Shown here piece after piece: positions 12,701 to 24,100 of a stretch of DNA of 64,000 nucleotides (within the stretch, counting starts at the first letter, position 1; each line of letters opens with the position of its first letter). Below the pieces are notes generated by a model. That model saw only the letters and a list, made by a program, of their open reading frames with translations, was not told the origin of the DNA and did not search any database. The position numbers were made by a program, and so were the translations under genes. This DNA comes from Bolinopsis microptera (Eukaryota > Ctenophora > Tentaculata > Lobata > Bolinopsidae): assembly GCF_026151205.1 (NCBI RefSeq), contig NC_087082.1, positions 18,073,401 through 18,137,400 on the forward strand, read 5' to 3'.

Positions 12701-15133
12701 TCATGGCACCTCGAGTATAACCTACTGCGGTAACAGCGTGGTTGGCGTAGGATTTACAGCTGAAGTCTTTAATAACTCCCTCGGTGTACTTGAAGAAATC
12801 GTCAGTCACCTCGTAAGCTACTGACACAGCTCCGTTGTTGAGAGCCGAGATGACGTTGCCTTCTCCTTTCCTGATGCTTTTGGATCCAGTGATAACAGCA
12901 CCGATAAGACCGTTGTGAACTCTGGAGTAAGAGCAACTTCCGTCCTTTTCCTTGTAGGGAGCAGCAGCTGCAGTAGCCAGTCTGCCGGAACTCTTGGAGT
13001 AATCCCAAGCTTCGTGGTACCATCCTCCCTTGCATCCGTCTCTGCTGCTGCTGTAGGTACAGTCTAGGTACTCCTGCTCAGCAAACTGCTTCCTTTTGCC
13101 AGTCTGGATAGCGTAGTTGGTCTCCACAGCTCCGACAGCAGCGAAAGCCCAGCAGGATCCACATCCTCCTTGGTTCTTGACACCGGTAACTTTATTTTGA
13201 CTCCTCCAGTCAATGGAGCTGGCAGCAGGGACAGCGGACAGTTCAGGGAGATCCTCAGAGAGGTCAGCTCTGGAGATGTTGAGTCCGAGGTGCTGCTGCT
13301 TCTCAGCCTGGGTCATGGCGGTGAACTGGTTGAGTCCTGAAACCCAGTCGTTCTCCTTGTTCAGCTGGACCACTCTCTGGAGGTCAGCCCTGAAGAGCCT
13401 CATCCTAAGGGGAGCTTCCTGGGGAGAGTAGAGTTTGTTGTACTTGCCGTTGAACTCGGAGAACAGGTTCTTCAGAGCAAGGGGGGATTGCAGGACAGAC
13501 TCATAGTCTTCACAGGCAGCGAGCCCGGCTAGTGTCAGGATCAGTAGAAGCTTCATGTTGAGAGATTGGTTTGATGAGTTGTGGGTGGTCAGGCAGGGTT
13601 TTATAGTAGAGGTGGAGGATTGAGTATTGTGAAGCAGATGGTTGTCGTCCATTGTTTTTTTAATTATGAGAAGTTTTAGCGACCATATGATTCAATTTGA
13701 ACCGTCTATGCGATAAAAAATAAAGGTTTAATTCAATGTATTTGGTTAGTTAGGCTGATTTTAGTGGTTTAGGTTGTCTCGTTCTTTGTTTAATAATTAA
13801 TGATGTAAGTCAAAATCGAATTTATAAAAAAATGTAACAAAATTTATAAAAATTCTAAGATTTTAGCCGTATTGTCGAAGAACATTCAGGATTATTTTAG
13901 CACCTGTGCTCGACCGGGGAAATTATCAAATTTATGAAACAATCAGTCCAAAAGATGAGCCCACATCGCAATTAAATATCTATAATTGGCACCTATTAGT
14001 TATTATCAGACTGTGACGATCTGCCATTTTCTTTATCCTGTTTTCAAATTGGCTGCTGCTCAGATCTACACAAATTAATTCTCGTCTGGCAACATTGTTA
14101 GTTGAAATAGTGTTTTCTTGGTGTGTTCATGTACGGTCATCTACTTAATATTTAAATGTCTAACGTCATTGATTTTATCATACCCACCAATCACCACGAC
14201 ACAAAGTATTAAGAACTTAAAGAGCCGCTAACTAGGACAAAATATCAGCCTTTTCTCCACCAGAAACCGAAATTTGATAAGAAAGAGAGCTTCCTTTCTG
14301 ACAAAACTTATTCTTATGATAAGAAAGAGAGCTTCCTTTCAGATAAAACTTATTCTGAGTAATATTCATCTTAACATTACTCTGTGCCTTTTTCAAGAGT
14401 GTTCCATATTCGTACAACAGTGCAAAGGTTTTGAATTTTAAACCTTTTTCCAGGCTCTAAATTGCACTTTAAAACGTACAACGTTTGAATAAACAGTCTA
14501 CATATTCACAATTTTCTTGAGTTGTAAAAATGGCGCCAGCCAAACACCAAGGTACCAGAATTAATACTTTAATTAATAATTGTAATTTAATAATTAATCT
14601 TTTGCACCTGAATGTGGAGTCGGGACAACAGAACTTCTCGTATCACTCTAGGGTAGATGTTACTCAAGTGTAAACCATGATACCAACAAGAAATGCGGCC
14701 GCTTTTCTTTTGTGGATGGCCGCTCAATTTCCCGATCCGTGATGGCGTATTTATCATATTCCATACAACCTGGGACGGCCCAGTCTTTACTGTTTATATA
14801 AACATGCAAATATGGCGAAGTGACATGCCGACTGCCGAGCGCCGCCCAGTTAATATAATTCTATATTGAATTTGAAAATCGTGTATATTTCTATGTAACC
14901 ATATGTTTATTGTTTATGCAACCTGACACGGATCTGTGCAAAATAGTAATACTAACTCAAAATAATAATAATATGCTATCAATTAGTGCCTAGTGGGATA
15001 CGTACATGATGAAATTAATAATGTACTTGGTTGGTTCAGCGCCGCGCGCCAACAATTATATAATTCAGATTATCACGCAAAATAACTTTGCGCAGGTAGT
15101 CACGTGGGCGATAACAGTGCTCGCAGGCACGTA

Positions 15134-15164
<31 letters not shown>

Positions 15165-18100
15165 TCGGTCGCAAAGCTACATATAAAAAAAAAACCTCGA
15201 TCGCTAACCCTTGTCCTTGACTCTTTTGTGCCTTCGGCACGAGTCATGGATCGGGAAAAAATACGTACTTAAAGTGTATCTACAACGTATTCACACAGTT
15301 ATATTTCAGAACGGACGACCACGTTGAACGCTGTTTCTCCACAGGTTCTTAGAGCTACAATCGCTAGGAACATGGAATACGTCAGAAAGGTTGGTAATTT
15401 TATAACTTTTACTTAACTGATTTATTAAGTAATTACTTTACTTACCGTGATATCTTAATTTAACTAATGACTTTACTATTTACTTTTTAAGGCTGGATTA
15501 TTTAATTAGCTTGTAATAAAGCGAACAGGATTAGAAACCAAATTATAGAGCCAAAGTTAAAAATACATCGATTAAACTGTAATTTTAAAGTTTTAAAGGG
15601 TAATCAGTACAGACATAAGCTGTGTTTTTTATATCGAAATTACATGCTCCACATAAAATAATGTGGGCCGAATGTGATAAAAAGGACATTACCTCCCCGT
15701 CAAGATGTAGACAGTACATTGTATAGTAATGAGAGTTGTAATATTATGTTTCACATAAAATAAAGCTGACCTCGCACACACGGTCTTATACTCTACAAAT
15801 CGTGCGGTCCATCATTATTCGAACACTGTATTATTATTACGTTGTACAGCTATACGAATGAAGTTTCTGGCGTCACATTTAAACGGTAATTAGAGGTGCT
15901 TTACCCCTGTGGGGTACAGCTCAGCCAATGACCAGGCTGCTTCACAATATGCTCATAATGTATTGGACTGACGCCATCTCGCCTTGATCACGTGACCAGC
16001 CAAGCGTTGTTATAGTTACGGAGACACGCGGAGATTTCTCCTTAGAAAAGTGTTCTTCGAGTGGTTGATGGTTTATTTTCATCGCGTTCTAGTGTATTTG
16101 TTTCAATCCTGTGAGGTTACAATAGTTTCCCCGTTACTTTCAAGTTTCGAGAGTTTGAGCGCTGTGTTTAGTGCTGTTACTGTGTGTTTAGTGATGTTAC
16201 TGTGTGATTACTCACTGATTAGTGGTATATTACCTACTGTTTGATTAGTATTGGTTTGGGTTGTATTACTGGTCTATTGTCTTGAGTATCCGGAAGTAGC
16301 TGTAAACACTGTACACTATGTAAAAAGAGGAGTGGGGTGGTGGGGGGGGGGGGGGGGGGGGGGTTATTGGCACGCTCCTTTCTGGAATGGTTTCTGAAAT
16401 ATCAGTACTTGATGGCCGATATCTCATGTTAAACCCCCCCTCCTTCGTTTTGTACATTTGGTACTAACTACTAATCAACCTCCCTATTACCAACAACTGT
16501 ATGTATAGTGCTTACTAATTCTCTTCATAAATTGCCTGAAATTAAGACAGGCATACATTGACAATTCAACAGATTGTCCAGTGCGTCATGTCATGCAACA
16601 TTCCTAATAGTTTAAAACTGGGCCCGGTATTAAGAACAGTGCACAGAATTAGAACCGAATAATGTTTACCTTTTCGATTGTAATAGGTGTAGTAGTAGGG
16701 GAAGTTGGCACACTTGTTCTTGATTCTACTCATTGGTAAAATTGAGCTGTTATGCAATCAAACGTTTTAATTCTGCCACGTGACGTAGTTGAATTAGCTG
16801 TATTTTGTCACGTGACGTAGTTGATAGCCAATGAATTAGCTGTATTTTGTCACGTGACGTAGTTGAATTAGCTGTATTTTGTCACGTGACCCAACCCCAA
16901 GGTAGTCAAAACCACGTGACAAGCAATAGTGAGGCTTCTGCAGTGCTGCGAGCTGCTGTGTATCCTGCTAGTTACTGTCGTATTCAGGGCTTGACTTCCC
17001 CACTTTCTACTTTCTTGATACACAATGTTCTGAATGAGTAGTTTCCTGTCAAAAGCTTGTGAACGTGGTTTAAATGAATGTGACGTTAGAAGTTTTGCTT
17101 TTCTTTTTTGAAGTTTCGAATTCTGGCTAGTATCGGTAGATTTTTCACCATTGCTAAAGTGACTAAACCATCTTTCTATGTTGAACTACTCACTGTCAAG
17201 TTTCTCGCTTAGTTCATTCTAATTTGATCACGTGTTCTATCCCTGTATTCTTATTGGATGTCCGCTGAAGCTCCCTTGGCAGTTTGTAGAAATGTCCGCA
17301 TAGAATGTCCGGTATTATACATCCTACATTACTAAGTGTGCTTCACCTTGTTTCTTGTTGCGTTAGTACTTAGTTGTCGACTCTTTTCCGACCGTTTTTT
17401 ACCATCACCATGCCCAAAGTGAACTGGTTCTTGTTCAAGATGGGTCGGAAACTGATGGTCCCGAGTAGCAAGACTCAGGGGATGTCTCCGGCCAAGTCAG
17501 CCCCAAATATCGGCAAAGCAGTCAGCCCGGTCCCACAGACCAAGGATTCTAGCAGATATACCTCTAAAATAAGTTTGAGTTCTGTGGGCGAAATAGATAT
17601 TGACTCGGTCTACAAGGTGGGTACATGCTACTTACACGTTCTTACACAGTACTTACACAGTACATACACAGTACTTACACAGTACTTACACAGTACTTAC
17701 ACAGTACTTACACAGTACTTACACAGTACACATACACAGTACTTACACAGTACTTACACAGTACTTACACAGTACTTACACAGTACTTACACAGTACTTA
17801 CACAGTACTTACACAGTACACATACACAGTACTTACACAGTACTTGCACAGTACTTACACATTACTTACACAGTACTTACACAGTACTTACACAGTACTT
17901 ACACAGTACTTACACAGTACTTACACAGTACTTACACAGCACTTACACAGTACTTACACAGTACTTACACAGTACTTACACAGTACTTACACAGTACTTA
18001 CACAGTACTTACACAGTACTTACACAGTACTTACACAGTACTTACACAGTACTTACACACTACACCTACTTACACATTGCCAGTCAACTAGGCTTTATAC

Positions 18101-21100
18101 CAGATTGAGGTGGTTTTATTCAAGATTTAGGATACCAATTCGGAAAAGTAGGTTTTCTGAATTCTGAGTTTGGCGTGTAACATAAAACTAAAGCTGGGTC
18201 CTGCTTAGATTTCTACCTGAAACTTTACACCTGATTACATAATATGGTATAGTGATAGGAGCATTATATGTTATTTCACACCACACCACATGTATGTGTA
18301 TTATATTCAATTACCTAATCGGCTGCAGGATTAAGAGTTGTGTACAGAACCAATGACAACACTGTTGACAAATCACTGTTGATAGCTACTAGGCACTTAA
18401 CTAGGCAGCTGGAACAAAAATCATAACTAATAATATATAACTAATTGTAACTTAAGTTTTCAAATAGAATATCACTAATCCTATAATGGTCGCTTGTTTT
18501 AATGAAAAGGTTGCAATTGTTGTCTTGTTGAGTAATCTGACTTCTATTTGACATGTGACCATTTGTTTTGACATGTGACCATTTGTTTTGACACGTGATA
18601 TTATAAGGAGGTGATTTAAATTTCTGACTCGTGTTAGTTAAGAAAGACAAACATGGTTGAATCAAATAGGTAATGTGATCTGAAACACCCTCAGGTTGCA
18701 GAGGAGATAATACGAGATGGTCTCATCACACGAGACTTTGCAGAGCAGCAGATAGTGGAACTGCAAAACCAAATCACTGTGAGTACAATTACATGCTTGT
18801 TTTGAAGCGGCGAGTTCGTGTGAATTTTTATGACACGTAACACCGACTCCTGGATCTGATTGATTCTGATTGCGGGTCACAAAACAACTTTAATCGCCTC
18901 CCCGATTCAACCACGTTGATTATTACATATTATACCGGTACGAGTGAGTTGAGATAATTGGCCGTTATGTGATAGGCCGGAACCGCTGTTCGGTGACTTT
19001 TGGGCCACCCTACAGATATATTATGCAGTAAGTCATGGTGCCCACACTAAGTAAATTTGTTTGTGGATTCTCTTCTTTTATTTTGGTGAGCACTTTAAGG
19101 TTCCATTTCTAAAGCAAATGTATGGAGATTTTCTTCATTTTTAGATTTTTGACGCACAAATATGACTTAACTTGATAATTTGTTTTGCAGAAAGACAACT
19201 CCCAGTCACAGAAACAAGGCGATACAAGTCGGCTCTTCCTTATGAACCTTTTCAAACAAGGTAACATGTTCTTAATAACTCGATAACTTGATAAGTTAAT
19301 AGCTTAGATACAATTTTATTTCTTGCTGTATATTGTATTGTTGTAAATTGTATTTCTTGCTATACATTTCTTGTTGTTAAATTTGACAAAATCCGTCAGC
19401 AGTGATGTAAAAGATCCTCTCTAGGTTTTACGAATGTAAACAATAAAACAAATTATAACATACCTTGTTCTTACATTCCAAAATCAATCAAACTAAAAGT
19501 AAAAACAATTTTAATTAATCCATGTCGCAGAATACAAAACCTGTTTCAACCGCACCCTACTGCTAAGAAGAAACAGATTTTATAAAATATTTTGCTTGCC
19601 TAACTAAATTTGCTGCAATAACTTAAAATTAAATTTTAATAAACCTCACCTATTCTAGAGCATGGATCAGGTCCATTCCATGGTGGAACGTGAGCTTCAC
19701 ATTCAAATTGAACTGAAATTATAGGTGTTAGAAATATGGGATAATGCTACCTAATATTGTATGTTTTTTAATCATTTTACATCCGTGCTAATCTTCATTT
19801 GACTCTTGTTTAACTTTAAAATCACACGAGATTTAAAAGTTTACCTTGTTTCTCGATTATTGCCACCTCATTTATATTCATATAACGCCCTGCGATTCTT
19901 TCTATCACCACCCTGTTTCCGGGAAAGCAGCCAGATCGATCCGGGCGGTTACCAGGCTGCTCTCCTTCTGTGAGAACTGTGACGGTAAACTGTTGAGTGC
20001 AGTCTGGACCCTCGCAGGGATCACAGTCTCTCTCCGAGCAGCTCCATGTGCGGCGAGCATTACCATCAGCCCCATACCACACTATCTGATCAATACAGTA
20101 CACCTGGGCAAGTGTTATCTTTACCCAGTACGCACCGTGAGAATCAGCTTTTGTGTTCGAAAGGGTTTCCAGATCCAAGTCTATAGCATGTGCAGCAGCG
20201 GACTCCTCCTCGGTATGCCTGGTATTAGAGTGCTCTGCTAAAACTGGTGTTATCTCTCCAGGAACTCTTTCTCTTAACACTGAAACTAAATCTAGTGAGT
20301 GGTGACTAATAAATTGAAAATAATTGTTTATGCAACTTTGTAATTAAAGTATGCTATGAGAATGATCAGAGTTTTTTAGATTTAGTGGTTCAATACCCTA
20401 CTTTTAACTAAAGTAATAAAAATAAAATACAGTTTACTAAGTATCTTCATTACTAACCTGCTAATGAAGGAGACATTCTTCCAAGAAATATTAATAACAA
20501 CATTGACATGGTCTATCTATAGAAAAGAAAGATTAAAATACTATCTATAGAAAAGAATAACTCGAAAAGTAAGTAATTTAGGGTACATGTTGCTTCATAA
20601 GTTGTATATAAACATGGCCATTCTGCACAATTTGCACTCATTTAAAAATCTGTTGGGCCTTCATAGCCCAATTTACGAGATGCCCATATTTTAGCATGAT
20701 TTCTGGAACCGAAAATCAGTTTTTCGCCAATAACTGAAAAAGTAAGCACTTTAAGGCATATGTTTGTTCGTAAGTCATATATTAATATGCTAATTGCGGT
20801 TCTTTTGCATCCTGTCTAAAGACTCTATCACGATCCTATCGAAAATGGGCTCAGCACCACGCCCAAAATGGTTTTTGGCAAATTTCTCGAAAAGTAAGGG
20901 TTTTAGGCCATGTGTTGCTCAGTAACTCCTATATAAACATGCATATGCCGCTTGGTTTAAGCCTATTTTGAAGTCTCTACGACCTTCAGAAGCAAGGCGT
21001 CGGTTACGTTATTGGGTCAATATGGGCGTGGCCCTCCTGGGTTTTCTCCACGGTCAAAAAATGTCTCCAAACGAAAATCGTTTATTCATACCTTCAGGAA

Positions 21101-24100
21101 GGTCTGTGCAAAGTTTCGTGAGTATTTGAACATTTGCAGGTTCATTTCCATAAATGTCCATAAATGACTGGACTACACAACTTTAGAGTTAACTTTAGAG
21201 AAACTCATAAGTCATTTATCTCAAATTAAGCTGTTAGTGTCCATGATCAACCTGTGGCGACAATGTTTAACGTGAAATGTAAAAATCAGGAGTAATATAA
21301 AAAGTGTATTTTTAGATTAAAGTGCTCATAGTTTTAGAATTGTATAGATTAACGTTGGTCGTTTAGCCATCTTATCTAACAATCGATCGTGCCGTAATAT
21401 ATGGCCAGAGAATAATAGGGTCTTGGAAATTCTATAGTTGTTCAGTGGGTCGATTGACTGAACACGTTTGCACTCGGTATTTAAACTTACCAGTAGTTTA
21501 TTTATGTTATGTACCGATGATAATACAATTAGGATAACAACTAGGTAAGCCGTAAGTCTAATTCAAAACACACCGCACACCGTACACACCAATCAGTATT
21601 ACTATTTGGTAGACCGGGTATTTTGGCGGGGATTCTGTTCCCACGGCACTGTTCTGATAGAAGCTACTTCTACTAATGGTCCCAGAGGAACGGCCGTAAA
21701 GTAGCCAGACTTCTTGTCTCCTGTACTGGCTGACACATGTGGATTAAAGTTAGAAATTCCGCTATGATATAAATATAATTGCTCTCGGAATTGAACAAAC
21801 TCCTACTTATCTAGATCCTTTCTAAATTCGTTAGAGTTTCATGGACTGGGGAAAAATAATCGGTACAGTCTCCCTGCTTGTGTAATTAAGCAATGAAAAC
21901 AATCCAAAATTATCACATTATATAACATAAGTTGTAATAGCAGAAACTTTCTAACCGTACATTCACCCGCCACTGTTCAAGAAATTATATCACTGTTTAA
22001 AATCATGACGTGAGCACTGTACATACAATCAGCTATTCCTTTAGTTAGGATGATAGCCAAAACTATAAGGATTTTGGAGAACTAGGGTAATAGTCATAAT
22101 TCTAAAATTTGAGTGAGTTACACGTGTTTTATTGATGATGATAAACATTTGCAATGTATTACGCTATGCAAGCGCGCACTGAGGGACTTTATGACGTCAC
22201 GACGCCACAGCTTATTATTGCAATAACACGGGTTACACGTACGCTAGAGAATTGGTTCTTTCGGCGATACGATTCTTTACCAGTTTGTCACAGCTGATCT
22301 AAATCTTAGCCAAATTGGAGACTACAAATTTTTCAGTTAACTGGTCCTTTAATCGTTCATATTTTAGTCATATATTATGAACATAATCTGGACTTAATAT
22401 TAAAATTGTTGCTCTTGATATAACTGCTAGTTTGTCTCAGTGTCAGGTTCTAGGATACTAATCGTGGGGTCTCACGAGACGGAGAGAAACATTCCAACGC
22501 TAAACTGAACAGAAAATAATGCAACTCTGTAACTAATAGCAACATGCCCAACTGTACCCACATTAGGTGGGCACGTACCACTTGCTAGTTCATTTCCTAT
22601 AAGATCTAGATTCTAGACTGTACCATTAATAAACACGTGTTTTTTTCAGTTGTCTGGTTGGTTTTATAGACCGTAGATTATCGGGGAAGGATGCAGATGG
22701 GAACTTATCTTCTATATTATCTAGTTATTAATAACGGAATAGAAAGTAGAAATGTGTTCAAACTTAATTATTAATTATTCACAGTTGGAGCGAGTAAGAA
22801 TTTATAATTAAAAAAAGGGTACTATGGGTTCCATGCACATAGCACTCATTTCATCCTAATTTGGAAACACCGTCCTACGATTTCCTGGCTGTTTCGGTTG
22901 ACACATTCGTTATTTACATCTTGGGTAATCTAGCGAGGCAGCACTTTAACACAGAGAAATAAAACTACCCAAGTCACAATAAACCACTCCTGGATGTGAG
23001 AAAGTATTTGTATACATTGTGAAGGGTAGGTTACTGCCCAGAAGAGAGTAATAACTATTAGTGTGGGACGAGGAAAGAGGAGGAAAGAAGAGGAATGAGG
23101 AGGAAAGAGGAGGAAAGAAGAGGAATGAGGAGGAAAGAGGAGGAAAGAAGAGGAAAGAGGAGGAAAGAAGAGGAATGAGGAGGAAAGAGGAGGAAAGAAG
23201 AGGAATGAGGAGGAAAGAGGAGGAAAGAAGAGGAATGAGGAGGAAAGAGGAGGAAAGAAGAGGAATGACAACTACAAGGAAAGACGTATGAATGCTATAG
23301 TTCCTATGCTTATTGGCCCGAATTGTGACATCCCAAATGTATTCATAAAAACTGTGCCAATTACGGATCGTCTTGTATTAAACATGAGCTAAAAGATCGA
23401 GCTGATCCCCCTGAACTCGAGTCATAGATAAAGAACAGCTAAGTAGCAGAATTATGTCTCATATCTGTCATTATCCTTTTGTAATGCTGATAACCCTGGA
23501 TTATAAGGCCGAGTTTTAACGCTGTCCAAAGTCCAGGCTTACACCGGCTGGTGGACCAGACAAGTAATCTGACCACTATTATTATATAAGTTATTAAGTA
23601 TTATTAATATAAAAGCTTGAAGTATTGTGGGAGATTGAAGTAACATGTTTAAGGGGGCATACACCAAATCTGTCCAGACCAAATGACCTCATAGGCAGTT
23701 CAGTGACCTTCTAGCGCACCGTTTCCACACCAAAAAAAATTATTTTGAGAATTCCCATTTTTGTAATCGAGCATTTCCTGGTTGAGAGTGCAATTTTCGG
23801 AAAAAATTATTTTGTGGTTGAGACGCTATAAATAAATAATTTCTTGCGGTATCGGGTTGAAATTTTGCTCGCCGTTTATTCACATCTATTTCAAGGTGTG
23901 TGTAAAATCTTGATATCGTATCTAAAAAGGCTGGTGTGTTATGAATTTTTAAAGTCAAAAAGCTAAAATTGTCCTTTTCAGGCTTATTTTAACAAAAAGA
24001 CAGTCAGGGAAGATCGGATTGATTTGATGCTTGACATCAAATTGTTCTCTGAATTCTGGCGCAGTTTTTGATGCCCTCAAAAATGTTTTTACTCATTCAG

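Noticed and set aside
13557..13652. Upstream in-frame Met of the cathepsin at 13652
   Set aside because: It is upstream of the TATA box and would put 32 polar residues before an obvious signal peptide.
17374..18167. Three long overlapping open frames over 17.4-18.2 kb (up to 244 codons, Tyr/Thr/His-rich)
   Set aside because: They are created by the 11-bp minisatellite, which is free of stops in all forward frames. Only 17410-17616 before the donor is kept as coding.
18994..19016. Mariner-like terminal words (ACTTTTGGGCCACCCTACAG) here and a similar one at 29343-29361
   Set aside because: They resemble mariner ends, but no matching partner end or transposase is visible nearby, so no element can be drawn.
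23062..23271. Phe/Leu/Ser-repeat open frame on the minus strand
   Set aside because: Translation of the purine minisatellite complement.
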